Source: Nitzschia sp. pyKryTriq1 (Eukaryota > Bacillariophyta > Bacillariophyceae > Bacillariales > Bacillariaceae). From it: 64,000 nt of DNA. The stretch is taken from contig OY101128.1 of assembly GCA_956465555.1 (NCBI GenBank), positions 1,116,001 to 1,180,000 on the forward strand, in the 5' to 3' direction. Numbering within the stretch: position 1 is the first letter of the stretch; each line of letters begins with the position of its first letter. Shown one piece after another: positions 8,599 to 18,413 of the stretch. The translations under genes were made by a program, and so were the position numbers. Below the pieces are notes generated by a model that searched no databases, was not told the origin of the DNA, and was given only the letters and a program-made list of their open reading frames with translations.

Positions 8599-10212
8599 CT
8601 AACAGTTTACCGCAAGACTACGACTCCCCACACCTTGCCAGCATCTGGCCTGGTGCTGCTGTGAAGATCTACCAGAACAATCGTCAAGTAGTAGCGTCAT
8701 ACTAGCAGCGCAACCTTCCAGTTCGCTGTCATCGAATGACACAAAGACAGACGGGCATGATTGTGAAACCGCGATGTGCCTACGTCTCCTGTTCACATCC
8801 CCAATTGGACTAAGGTTTTCATTTTCATCTTCCAATATGCTCGACAGCGAGTTCTTGATGAAGTCGCGACGGAAACGGAGCTCAGACTTGTGTCTCTTAA
8901 GAACGCCTCTGCGAATGTAGCTCTTCGTTGCTTTGGTAGTAGGCGTACCAACAGTCAAAGTGTGAGTGGGTCTTTGTGGTTTCTTCGGACTTCGACTTCT
9001 CGAGCGAGAAGACCGATTGGGTGGCTCCCGCACAATCTGCTCCTTGTTGATGTTCGGACTTCGACTTCTCGAGCGAGAAGACCGATTGGGTGGCTCCCGC
9101 ACAACCTGCTCCTTGTTGATGATCTTCTCTCCCTTTTGTGGTTGGTGGGTGGACCTATGTTGTACCGCAGGTGCCAGATTCTCGTCAGACGACCCAACAC
9201 TTTTCTTTTTCCTCTTCGCCCGTCTTGTGGATGTTGATGATGAAGATTTCGTTTTCGATTTTTTGCTAGTCTTGGGCGATTTCGTGCTGTGGGAAGAATC
9301 GTTGCTGCCTATTGTGATATCTTCAGGAGGAAGTACCTGAGACACAACTCGAACTGGCATCCTCGGAGGATGTGAGGCATATTCGGGTAAAACTCCTCGT
9401 TCGGAGGACGTGTTCCTTTTTGTAGAATTGTTCCGGGATATTGTGCGGCATGCATCTTCAAAGAGAGAGGGCACAGAATGCGAGGTGGGTTTGCTGGAGT
9501 CCAGCATTGACTGGATTTCCTCGATCCTTCTCATCAGTTGCTTTCGGCGGCTACTGATTATCACTTCTACTTCCTCACGATCCACGCTTATTCCACGGTC
9601 TCTTTCTTGATCTGCTTCTTTCTTCTGATGTTCAGGACGCATGGAGCGTGAGGGCATTTTTGGTGTGAAATCTCGAGAGCCGTCATCCTTCGTCGTATCT
9701 CCCTTTCTCTTCAACTCCTCCCTAAGCTGCCAGGCTGGCTTCCTCGTGTGATGAGGTGAAAGTTTGGTTGGCGATTGCGGGGGTCTTGCTGGGGCTTTTG
9801 GTGATCGTTTCGTAGCAGGGGAATCACGCCCTCCACTTCGTAGATCATGGTGATCTAGCTGCCAACGTGAACTATTCAATTCCTCCTCGTCCTCTTCGTC
9901 ACAATGTAGCCCGAGACATGATAGACTGCTCACGGGTTTGTTAACGGTCGCCCCCTCGATTGTCGATATTGACCTCATCGAGCTAATAGAGCAGGAAATC
10001 GTTGATACAGATGAGCACATTGATGTGCTCGATGAACAATACAAATCCTTAATAGGCCGAGGATAGTCCATGATGTTTCGTCTTTTTGTAGCTCTATTCG
10101 TGCTGTTGACTATGTGCATTTGCTTTGGCAGTAGAGAATGTGAGTAGAGTGTTGCTATGTGCCTATAAAATACCCGTTTGGGAAGTTTAGTGGATTGCCT
10201 CACAGTCATCAT
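8599..10212 (-). CDS. Basic, SR-like disordered protein of unknown function
   Basis: The 537-aa single-exon frame has two adjacent ATGs at 10212 and 10209. It is rich in Ser, Arg, Lys and Pro, with Lys-rich blocks (KSPKTSKKSKTKSSSSTSTR, RRAKRKKKS) and two copies of a 23-residue unit ending NRSSRSRSRSP, encoded by a 69-bp tandem duplication. A short helical stretch, EEVEVIISSRRKQLMRRIEE, lies near residue 210. RS dipeptides and basic patches suggest a nuclear, RNA- or chromatin-associated role, but there is no RRM or other folded domain. The function is not assignable. Confidence 0.6.
   Translation of the reverse strand: MMTVRQSTKLPKRVFYRHIATLYSHSLLPKQMHIVNSTNRATKRRNIMDYPRPIKDLYCSSSTSMCSSVSTISCSISSMRSISTIEGATVNKPVSSLSCLGLHCDEEDEEELNSSRWQLDHHDLRSGGRDSPATKRSPKAPARPPQSPTKLSPHHTRKPAWQLREELKRKGDTTKDDGSRDFTPKMPSRSMRPEHQKKEADQERDRGISVDREEVEVIISSRRKQLMRRIEEIQSMLDSSKPTSHSVPSLFEDACRTISRNNSTKRNTSSERGVLPEYASHPPRMPVRVVSQVLPPEDITIGSNDSSHSTKSPKTSKKSKTKSSSSTSTRRAKRKKKSVGSSDENLAPAVQHRSTHQPQKGEKIINKEQVVREPPNRSSRSRSRSPNINKEQIVREPPNRSSRSRSRSPKKPQRPTHTLTVGTPTTKATKSYIRRGVLKRHKSELRFRRDFIKNSLSSILEDENENLSPIGDVNRRRRHIAVSQSCPSVFVSFDDSELEGCAASMTLLLDDCSGRSSQQHQARCWQGVGSRSLAVNC
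8984..9121 (-). repeat. 69-bp tandem duplication in coding sequence
   Basis: Two nearly identical units (8984-9052 and 9053-9121) encode the repeated segment NKEQIVREPPNRSSRSRSRS. The period is a multiple of three, so the frame is kept. Confidence 0.9.
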
Positions 10213-11149
10213 CGCGATGGGCTTTTATCTACCTCAATCACCAGTACCGTACGCGTATGCCGAATGTGCGAATTCCCGTCTTTCGGACTTTCTTATATGC
10301 CCTAAAATACCGAGGAAGATAAAATTCCCTGTAAACATTCCTCTCTACTACAACTAGCGAGCGAGGGCAGGCAGGCCCGGCATTCTTTATCTTGCCTAAA
10401 CTACGATCATATCCGGCTACTACCAGTATACACTCGAGTGAGTACATTCGTACCAGTACGACAACATACCCAACATGTACTACCGGTACAAAAGACACGT
10501 ATTGTATTGTGAGACACATATTTATATGCATCAACACAACAACATGGCTAGCTGGCATAGTCATGAAGAGCATAGCAAGGGGGTCTAAATGTTATTGAAA
10601 TTGATATTTCCTCAAAAAAGCCAGCGGAAATGGACGAAGAAAAAGGACGGAGTGTGACAAATGCTAATCGGTACCTGGGATACTTTGTACTTCGCTCAAG
10701 CAAGCCTCAAGCCTCAAGTAGACTCAAGACTCAAGCCTCGCAAGACCCATAAATTTGCGTTCGTATCGCGGTTTTCACCAGAATTGCAGATCACTCTTCA
10801 CCACAACCCCTATTACTCTCTACTAGTAGAAGATAGACTCACAACATTGACGGCTAAAGCACGCTTTGCGTTTCGGATGGAGGTTGGATGGTAATTCATG
10901 ACAACGACCGCGGACGGTGTTGAGTCAACAAGCTGTTGACTCACCAGGCCATCGACAAGCAAGAAATCAAGCCACGCGGGTCTTGCTTGATGCACTTATA
11001 GGCGTGGGGAAATAATGATTCCACGCGTCGTCTACGAAGAGGGAAAATTGAACTATGACACGACGGCAAAGTAGACGAAAGAAAAGGAAAAGCGCTTACA
11101 CGGTAACTATAGAACACTACTATTACAACAAAGACAAGTAATGGACACT
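10213..11149. other. Intergenic, no gene seen
   Basis: About 940 bp. It holds a short CAAGCCT/CTCAAGA repeat at about 10695-10740 and ACTAGTA/GTACCGG words. The reading frames present are short and unconvincing. Confidence 0.5.
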
Positions 11150-12499
11150 TCACGCAATGACAATGGTCGGGGCAACACTTGGTACGTCCGAAGGCATTTC
11201 CGAAGGAATCGAGCTCCTACTGGGATTCGCACTGGTGCTGGGAGCGGAGGATACGGTCGGAGCCGCCGTTGGAGCTGGCCGATCTTCAATCACAAAATAT
11301 GTCTGTTGCTGAACAGCAAAGCTACCATCTCCAAAGGTCACAAGTTCTGCCTTATTTCCATAGTAGTTGGCATACAAGAGCCAGGCACCAGGAGTGTCAC
11401 CTTCAGACATGCCATTCGAAGCCTCATCGTACACTTCAAACTGGTATTCGCCAGGTTCGAGCCAAATCCAAGAATCACCAATAGTCGAGGGGCTGACCAC
11501 TGGGTAGGTTGGCCCAGCATGGACGATCCCGTCATAAATGAAAGTATTCCCATTCGATACCCCTTTGCGAATGGCATACGTCGTTTCTCCGGGGGAAGCG
11601 TCGTATCGGAACCGGATCAAAACTTTGACCGCGTTTTCTGGAATCGCCGTTGCAGGTGGGCAGGCTTCGGCCGATGGTTTCTCTTCAGAATGTTCACAAA
11701 TGTGTTGCATGATCCAATTGTAAAAGTAAGAGACGCGAGCAAATCCATCTGGAATATCATCTGCAGTACATTGATTGGTGAAGGAGGCAAGGCCCAACAA
11801 CTTAGAGCCGTCCGCCGTCACCAGCGGTCCACCCGAATCCCCGTCACATATACTTTCATCCTTATCAGGATTCACGCAAAGAACATCCTTTGAGGCCGTG
11901 ACAAGAGAAGACACAGCCCAGTCTTCCAAGGCCACTTCGCAGACATCGTTATCCAAATACTCAAAGTTTGCCTCGTACAGATCCGGAGAGATGAATCCTC
12001 CGAAACTGGTATGTCCATACCCAATGGCGGTCACTATATCGCCACTGACAGGAGTGTTAGGATTCTTATTCATGGAAATTGGTTCCACATCGTATATGGG
12101 CTCCGCCAGTTGTAGTAGCAGTAGATCATTATTCAGGTGGGAAAGCTTCAGATTGTAGTCGGGGTGGCGGTACATCGCGAGAAGGTCCACTTTGCGGTCA
12201 TACTCACTCGACGATGGATTGTAGACAAACACACCAGAATCGAAGGCACCCCAGCAATGAGCAGCAGTCACGACAAAGTCGGGATGGATCAAGACCGCAC
12301 CACAAAAGAACTTTTCTCCCGCGGATGTGGCGAAATACGGATAATCCTCTGGACTCGCGACAGAGCCTGCAACGATCAATTCTCGAATATTCTTCTCCTC
12401 ATTTTTTGTGCCTTCCTCTTGTTTGGCCTCGACTAGCCCTCCTCGGTGAAGGAGGACGATAATAGACGATAAAAGGAGAGTGTTTGCAAGGATCTTCAT
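11150..12499 (-). CDS. Secreted trypsin-like (S1) serine protease, tandem copy 1
   Basis: The 449-aa protein starts at the ATG at 12499 with a signal peptide (MKILANTLLLSSIIVLLHRG). The protease domain begins at [10 protein letters not shown] (about 40) and carries the full triad: His81 in TAAHCWG, Asp125 in [14 protein letters not shown], Ser222 in [10 protein letters not shown]. The activation site is IVAG rather than IVGG. The residue six before the catalytic Ser (position 189 in chymotrypsin) is Ser, not Asp, so cleavage after Lys/Arg is not expected. A second domain of about 130 residues ([34 protein letters not shown]) looks like a beta-sandwich. The tail ends SSIPSEMPSDVPSVAPT, a short form of the PS-repeat tail of the neighbouring paralogue. 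It is a tandem duplicate of the next gene. Confidence 0.9.
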   Translation of the reverse strand: MKILANTLLLSSIIVLLHRGGLVEAKQEEGTKNEEKNIRELIVAGSVASPEDYPYFATSAGEKFFCGAVLIHPDFVVTAAHCWGAFDSGVFVYNPSSSEYDRKVDLLAMYRHPDYNLKLSHLNNDLLLLQLAEPIYDVEPISMNKNPNTPVSGDIVTAIGYGHTSFGGFISPDLYEANFEYLDNDVCEVALEDWAVSSLVTASKDVLCVNPDKDESICDGDSGGPLVTADGSKLLGLASFTNQCTADDIPDGFARVSYFYNWIMQHICEHSEEKPSAEACPPATAIPENAVKVLIRFRYDASPGETTYAIRKGVSNGNTFIYDGIVHAGPTYPVVSPSTIGDSWIWLEPGEYQFEVYDEASNGMSEGDTPGAWLLYANYYGNKAELVTFGDGSFAVQQQTYFVIEDRPAPTAAPTVSSAPSTSANPSRSSIPSEMPSDVPSVAPTIVIA

Positions 12500-13327
12500 G
12501 GTAAAAATATATTACTTCGTACATCATCAGGTCTAAACATGTTCATAACTTCGCGACGCGTCGAATAAATTTGGCTATTCAAAACCCCAAGCACGCATAC
12601 GTAATCCACTACGAGTACTTGCACTACGTATTACTGTACGGTATGTACATGTATTTTCCTTTCTTATTGCGTATTGTCAGATAGACTTCCTTAGTCCTGT
12701 TAGTCAGCTAGAGCTTCTGTGCGTGCCTGTGTGTAATAGTAGATGATACTCCTGCTGTAGTAATATGGATATGTAAAACATCGATCGCAAGAAGGCAGCA
12801 GAGAAGTGGCCCAGTGGCCTCCCTCCATGTTGAAATCACGACACTTCTCTACTACCGTACCGTATGGCAAAGCATCTCTACACCAAGCCCATTTTTGATC
12901 ATGAATCAGCTAGCATGGCCTCTGAGGACGCCCTGTGTGAAAAGGGGCTGATTGGTGTGTTGTTCCTATGAAGCGCTAAAATTTCAAGGAATGCCACCGG
13001 AACCTTGCCGGAACAGCAGAAACACCAACAAAAATCCCCTAAAAAGAACCCAAACCAGTCTGTGCGTCAGCCGAAAGCTAAAAAGTGGGTTGTATTGTGG
13101 CGCGTGGTAGCCGTGGTCGGTGGGGAAAGATAGCCTAATTGACCAGCAAAAAGGTTCTCGGGGTCGTCTAATACAACAGAAAAGATTAAAAATACAACTA
13201 TGATGGTACCGCTGCTAGTAAACGTAGTCGAAAGAAACAAACGAAAAAGCGCTTTCAGCATGATGGTTACTTTAGAGACACTAGTAGTACTCCTACTGTA
13301 CAACAGGAACAAGTATTGGACACCAGT
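12500..13327. other. Spacer between tandem proteases, no gene seen
   Basis: About 830 bp, including the promoter side of protease copy 1. No supported coding sequence is present, and there is no obvious extension of the gene duplication into this spacer. Confidence 0.5.
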
Positions 13328-14863
13328 TTAGCCAATGACAACGGTCGGGACAAAACTCGGTACGTTGGAAGGACTATCGGAAGGGATGACTGAGGGCATG
13401 TCAGAAGGAATAAGCGAAGGCATGTCCGATGGAATGAGCGATGGCATGTCAGAAGGAATAAGCGAAGGCATGTCCGAAGGAATAAGCGAAGGCATGTCCG
13501 ATGGAATGAGCGATGGCATGTCCGAAGGAATGAGCGAAGGCATGTCCGATGGAATCGCGCTAGCATTCGGATTCGCAGTGGCCGGAGCCGACGTTGGAGC
13601 CGGCCGATCTTCTATCACAAAATATGTCTGTTGCTGAACAGCAAAGCTACCATCTCCAAAGGTCACAAGCTCTGCCTTATTTCCATAGTAGTTGGCATAC
13701 AAAAGCCAGGCACCAGGAGTGTCACCTTCAGACATGCCATTCGAAGCCTCATCGTACACTTCAAACTGGTATTCGCCAGGTTCGAGCCAAATCCAAGAAT
13801 CACCAATAGTCGAGGGGCTGACCACTGGGTAGGTTGGCCCAGCATGGACGATCCCGTCATAAATGAAAGTATTCCCATTCGATACCCCTTTGCGAATGGC
13901 ATACGTCGTTTCTCCGGGGGAAGCGTCGTATCGGAACCGGATCAAAACTTTGACCGCGTTTTCTGGAATCGCCGTTGCAGGTGGGCAGGCTTCGGCCGAT
14001 GGTTTCTCTTCAGAATGTTCACAAATGTGTTGCATGATCCAATTGTAAAAGTAAGAGATGCGAGCAAATCCATCTGGAATATCATCTGCAGTACATTGAT
14101 TGGTAAAGGAGGCAAGGCCCAACAACGTAGTACCATCCGCAGTCACCAGCGGTCCACCCGAATCACCATCACATATACTTTCATCCTTATCAGGATTGAC
14201 GCAAAGAACATCTTCTGAGGCTGTGACAAGAGAAGACACAACCCAGTCTTCCAAGGCCACTTCGCAGACATCGTTATCCAAATACTCAAAGTTTGCCTCG
14301 TACAGATCCGGAGAGATGAATCCTCCGAAACTGGTATGGCCATACCCAATGGCGGTCAATATATCGCCACTGACAGGAATATCAGGATTTTGATTCATGG
14401 GAATTGGTTCCACATCGTATATGGGCTCCGCCAGTTGTAGTAGCAGTAGATCATTATTCAGGTGTGAAGGCTTCAAATTGTAGTCAGGGTGGCGGTACAT
14501 CGCGAGAATGTCCACTTTGCGGTCATACTCACTCGACGATGGATCGTACACAGACACACCAGAATCGAAGGCACCCCAGCAATGAGCAGCAGTCACGACA
14601 AAGTCGGGATGGATCAAGACCGCGCCACAAAAGAACTTTTCTCCCGCGGATGTGGCGAAATACGGATAATCCTCTGGGCTCGCGACAGAGCCTGCAACGA
14701 TCAATTCTCGAATATTCTTCTTCTCAGTTTTTGTGCCTGCAGCAGCAGCTGCTGCTCGTTCTTCTTGTTTGCTGGCCTCAACTTGCGCTGCTCCAGCAGC
14801 ATTAAGGAGCGCGAGAATCGACCATAGAGTGAGAATGTTCTTGTTTGCAAGGAGGATTATCAT
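13328..14863 (-). CDS. Secreted trypsin-like (S1) serine protease, tandem copy 2, with PSDMPS repeats
   Basis: The 511-aa protein starts at the ATG at 14863 with a signal peptide ([20 protein letters not shown]). Its protease and beta-sandwich domains are almost identical to copy 1. The triad is His94, Asp138 and Ser235, again with IVAG at the activation site and Ser at the S1-pocket position. An Ala-rich stretch sits between signal and protease domain. The C-terminal tail is expanded into seven IPSDMPSx octapeptides encoded by a 24-bp minisatellite. PS-rich tails of this kind are common in extracellular diatom proteins and may serve as a cell-wall or mucilage linker (inference). Signal peptide and tail differ between the copies while the middle is conserved, giving a mosaic pattern. 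Confidence 0.9.
   Translation of the reverse strand: MIILLANKNILTLWSILALLNAAGAAQVEASKQEERAAAAAAGTKTEKKNIRELIVAGSVASPEDYPYFATSAGEKFFCGAVLIHPDFVVTAAHCWGAFDSGVSVYDPSSSEYDRKVDILAMYRHPDYNLKPSHLNNDLLLLQLAEPIYDVEPIPMNQNPDIPVSGDILTAIGYGHTSFGGFISPDLYEANFEYLDNDVCEVALEDWVVSSLVTASEDVLCVNPDKDESICDGDSGGPLVTADGTTLLGLASFTNQCTADDIPDGFARISYFYNWIMQHICEHSEEKPSAEACPPATAIPENAVKVLIRFRYDASPGETTYAIRKGVSNGNTFIYDGIVHAGPTYPVVSPSTIGDSWIWLEPGEYQFEVYDEASNGMSEGDTPGAWLLYANYYGNKAELVTFGDGSFAVQQQTYFVIEDRPAPTSAPATANPNASAIPSDMPSLIPSDMPSLIPSDMPSLIPSDMPSLIPSDMPSLIPSDMPSLIPSDMPSVIPSDSPSNVPSFVPTVVIG
13387..13556 (-). repeat. 24-bp minisatellite encoding IPSDMPSL, 7 units
   Basis: Seven 24-bp units share the core GGCATGTC on the plus strand. 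Units differ by silent AGA/CGA and ATA/ATG-type changes, so there has been some divergence and reshuffling. The length is kept in frame. Confidence 0.9.
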
Positions 14864-15624
14864 GATGGTGAATATCTATATGTTGTTGCAGTAGTAGAAG
14901 TAGTACTTCTGTTCTTTCCAATCAAGCCAACATTCATACCATGAACGTCGGAATATGCCTAAACGTCATCATAATGTTGTACTGTATTGTACTGTAGATG
15001 ATCGACAATCGAAAGCCACCCTACCACCACCACCACAAAACGGCATAGCAGTTTTGCATATTGAATATCCCGGATACAACCCATCCTTCGTCATCCTGAT
15101 GCCTTCGCCTCTCATCATCTGCTCGCTCGCTCTCGTGAGCGCGTGCGATTACATACACATTACACATACAGTCGCAATACCGTCACATACAGGCAAGATA
15201 CGAGGAAGTTTTTCCGTTCGCGCGCCCGTCCGCCTGTCACCAAAATTTCCCGCCAGAAATTCACCTGTGACTCCCGATCGCGACCGAACTGTCTGTATCA
15301 GTACGCGTAGAAACTTCTTACTGGTACTGTACATACGTGTACCTGGTACCAGAGGTACGCTGCTATGCGCGTGCTACCGGTACAATAATAGCTGTGCCAA
15401 ATAAATCTCCTTGGCTGTGCGCGCGGTCGGTGCGGGTCCCTCTTTTTCATCATGCGTTATTATTGTTGTTGATCGACCGATGAGATATAGAAGAGTGGCT
15501 GTGCTATGGATGCATGATGCATAGTGCGACGAACTATGCGGTACTATATGTACAGTACAAAAATGCATAGGATACCGGATGTTCAATTATAATCATCATC
15601 ATCATCATCATTATCATCATCATC
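14864..15624. other. Intergenic, divergent promoter region
   Basis: About 760 bp between protease copy 2 and the divergent coiled-coil gene. It contains a CCACCACCACCAC run (about 15023), GTAC-rich words (15320-15390) and an ATC/ATG trinucleotide run (15592-15624) directly before the next start codon. No gene is seen. Confidence 0.5.
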
Positions 15625-17823
15625 ATGGTGGAACAAGAGTTTGACGATATGGTGATGCTGGGTATTAGTAATAGTGATGATGGTAAAAAAGGACGAGCAG
15701 GAGAAGAACCGGTGATGTCTTCATCGGACGAAAATAATAATGATGATGATGATGATGCCGAGGACGAGGATGATAGAAATACTACATCACGTACTTTTCC
15801 CCGGAAAGATGATGATGATGATGATGATGATGGTGATGAGCAGCAGCAGCAGCAGCAGCAACAACAGGCATCTTTGTCGGACCGAGTGATGGAGAAGGAG
15901 GTCAACGTCAATACAAAGACAACAGTCACAACAAGTAGCAGTAGTGGTAGTAGTAGTACTATCATCGATGGAGGACAAGACACCGATGAGGATAATATCA
16001 TCGTGAAGTATTTAAAGGGGGAGAATGAAGCCATGATGAGAGAAAGTCTGGCCGCGAGACGAGAATCATCGGCGTTGAAATCCAAGCTGGAGCTCATCAT
16101 CGTCGCCGCACAGCAAGATATCGAAATGGGGGCACGGGATATGGGTGCGTTGCAAAACGATCATGACAGGATGAAATTGCGATTCCAAGAGGCGATTCGA
16201 TCCCACCAATCTCTCGCCCGCGAACATGAAAAGCTCCAATCGGAACTCGTGGCGGCGAAAGCGGAAAGTGAGGCGCTGCATCATGAATTCAAGCGACTCA
16301 ATCGGGATCATGAAACGCAGCAGGCGAAATGGAGGTTTGACCAAGCCGAACTAAATGCTTCGAAAAAGCATGTCAGGGCCTTGGAACAAGAGGTTCAAGC
16401 GTTACGAACCATTATTACCGAAAAAGTATTTTTTACCGAAACTTCGACAACGCAGCACTCCTTGGATTACCGGAACGCTCTAGATGCGCTTCGAAAAGAA
16501 AAGGAAATGGCAGAACTTGAAATCGAAAAGGTGCTGGACCGAAATAAGAATCAAGCTACATTGCTCCAACGATTAGAGAAACGATTGCACCAAATCGAAT
16601 CCACTTCGGATGCTCAAATCGAGCAACTCCAAAAGCAACTCAACGAAGAGAGGAAAAAGAACGTTCGACTAATAGGGGCCAAGAATGGCAAAGTTCCAAT
16701 GTTTGGAGCTAGTAGGAGTCCTTTGGGATCCTATTCCGTTTCTCCAGTTGCCCTGAATTTTGATGAAGACGAAAAGGGAGATCAAGTCTCTCAAACTTCG
16801 CCCAATGGAACAATGAGACCTTATTCCTCGGCATCCCGAAACAGCCAAATGGAATCTGCAAATAAAAAGTATACCAGCCTGAGAGATTTGTTGCAGGAAG
16901 AGAAGCAAAAACAGGTGCAAATTCTGAACAAGCCGGAAGAGGAAAGGTCAGAGTCGGAGCGAGATCTTGGTCAAGCTCTAGCAGAGCGAAAGCTTTGGAA
17001 GAAAACCAGTTCACTTGACGGCAGTATCAACGAGAATATCGCTGCTGACACCAAAGTATCCGCAGTTGCAAAAGCGAGCGGAACGTCACAGGCATCCTTC
17101 TTGGAGGCAGCCATTCAGAAGCAAAACCAAAAAACGGGATTTTGGGACAAATTGTTCGGAGGGGACCACCCACAGGACATGGTATTAGGCTCATCCTCCA
17201 TGCGCCTCAGCACGACATTGTTACTTTCTGATTCAATCAAGGAGGCGGTCCTCGAAAACCAGCGGTTTGAGGTTGAACGAGAGAAGAGAATCAAGGAACG
17301 AGAGAGGAAGGAACGTGAACAGGCGCAAGCTAGTCTCAACAAGTTGAAAACAGGGGTAAGATGGGGGCTCTTCAGCATGTTCGATGCGGCACCTGGCAGC
17401 GACATGGATGAGAGCTCGCACCATAAGCCAGCAGAAAGTGGAAAAGCCTCGACGATCTCCTCGGAACTAGCCGCAGCAGCAGTAGCCCCTCACTCTTCGA
17501 AGAATCGATCGACTAGTAGTACTCCAACAAAAGAATCATCAGCATCAAAGCAGCAAGCGAATGTACAAGAAAAGAATGCCAAAGTTGAACTGACCATGGC
17601 CGACGTTGATGATATCGATATGGATACTTTAAGGCGATTGGCGGCAGAGCGGACGAAAGACTTGTCGGAAGATCAGTTAAATAGGATTCTGGCGAAGAGG
17701 CGATCTTCCCTGATTGCAATGGCAGAAAGGGGCTGTCGGCCATCACGCATGTCTGCCTTGTCAGAGTTTTCCATAGATGATTGGGACGAGGAATTCGAAG
17801 ACGAAGAGGAGGAGGAACAGTGA
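15625..17823 (+). CDS. Large coiled-coil protein with Asp and Gln homopolymers
   Basis: This is a 732-aa single-exon frame. The ATG at 15625 follows a CAT/ATC microsatellite. Residues 1-110 are acidic and low-complexity, with runs of Asp and Gln (about 62-80). Residues 130-350 form a long heptad-rich helix (REHEKLQSELVAAKAESEAL, QQAKWRFDQAELNASKKHVR), followed by shorter charged helices (about 410-440 and 535-570). The tail is strongly acidic (DDWDEEFEDEEEEE). There is no enzyme motif, signal peptide or membrane segment. It is probably a cytosolic scaffold or cytoskeleton-associated protein. The family is not recognised. Confidence 0.7.
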   Translation: MVEQEFDDMVMLGISNSDDGKKGRAGEEPVMSSSDENNNDDDDDAEDEDDRNTTSRTFPRKDDDDDDDDGDEQQQQQQQQQASLSDRVMEKEVNVNTKTTVTTSSSSGSSSTIIDGGQDTDEDNIIVKYLKGENEAMMRESLAARRESSALKSKLELIIVAAQQDIEMGARDMGALQNDHDRMKLRFQEAIRSHQSLAREHEKLQSELVAAKAESEALHHEFKRLNRDHETQQAKWRFDQAELNASKKHVRALEQEVQALRTIITEKVFFTETSTTQHSLDYRNALDALRKEKEMAELEIEKVLDRNKNQATLLQRLEKRLHQIESTSDAQIEQLQKQLNEERKKNVRLIGAKNGKVPMFGASRSPLGSYSVSPVALNFDEDEKGDQVSQTSPNGTMRPYSSASRNSQMESANKKYTSLRDLLQEEKQKQVQILNKPEEERSESERDLGQALAERKLWKKTSSLDGSINENIAADTKVSAVAKASGTSQASFLEAAIQKQNQKTGFWDKLFGGDHPQDMVLGSSSMRLSTTLLLSDSIKEAVLENQRFEVEREKRIKERERKEREQAQASLNKLKTGVRWGLFSMFDAAPGSDMDESSHHKPAESGKASTISSELAAAAVAPHSSKNRSTSSTPTKESSASKQQANVQEKNAKVELTMADVDDIDMDTLRRLAAERTKDLSEDQLNRILAKRRSSLIAMAERGCRPSRMSALSEFSIDDWDEEFEDEEEEEQ

Positions 17824-18413
17824 CATGGTGGTCCATACAGTACCAATAAATAGCGGGTTAACTTTCATGGTGTTACTCCACTTTCGTTGCTCTACTACTA
17901 GTAGCTAAATCTGACAGTGCACTTTTCCCCTGCTTTACGATAAAGTTACTCTAGAGCTAGCTAGAGTAGAAATAGTTAATAAAGTACGAGTAATGGTACA
18001 ATAATCAAACGGAGTTGTACTAGATGCGGTTGATGGTTCTATGGGTATGTATTATCATGACGGTCTATCAACAAACGCAAATGATGCGGGCAGACTGTAC
18101 AGCTACTAGACAAAAATTGCACTTCCATTCAGGTCAGTATGCAACATACGGCTGGGGTGGGTTTTTGTCAAGGTCTTCTTCGGGCAAGAAGATAGAGCAA
18201 ATAATAAAAACACTGTGATCATCACAATTTCTTCTTGATGTGTGTGTTTCCTCGCAGCACTCTCTATTCTTTGGACTAGTCCTAAAATTTTGAGGAAGGT
18301 TGAGCAAATGTGGGTGGTCTGTAAAAAATGTGGGTATGCGGTATAATCCACATTGCTCGTAGTGGCGGAGAAAGACATTGGGTCGGTTGTGTCCTGTTCC
18401 TTTTTTCCAACGC
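17824..18413. other. Intergenic with dispersed repeat copy
   Basis: About 590 bp between convergent genes. It holds the second copy of the 38-nt dispersed repeat (17905-17942) and CTAGAGCTAGCTAGAG palindromic sequence. No gene is seen. Confidence 0.5.
17905..17942 (+). repeat. Dispersed 38-nt repeat, copy b
   Basis: It matches 8227-8264 with 4 mismatches in 38 nt, starting at CTAAAT and ending at TTTACGATA. It is followed by an ACTCTAGAG-type sequence, as is copy a after a longer gap. Confidence 0.7.

Noticed and set aside
14955-15404. 149-codon plus frame between protease copy 2 and the coiled-coil gene
   Set aside because: Composition is erratic, there is no family resemblance, and it lies in palindrome-rich intergenic DNA.
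15534-16100. Long minus-strand frame antisense to the coiled-coil gene
   Set aside because: It is Ser/Asp-complement low complexity produced by the polyAsp/polyGln codons of the real plus-strand gene. It has no domain or start context.
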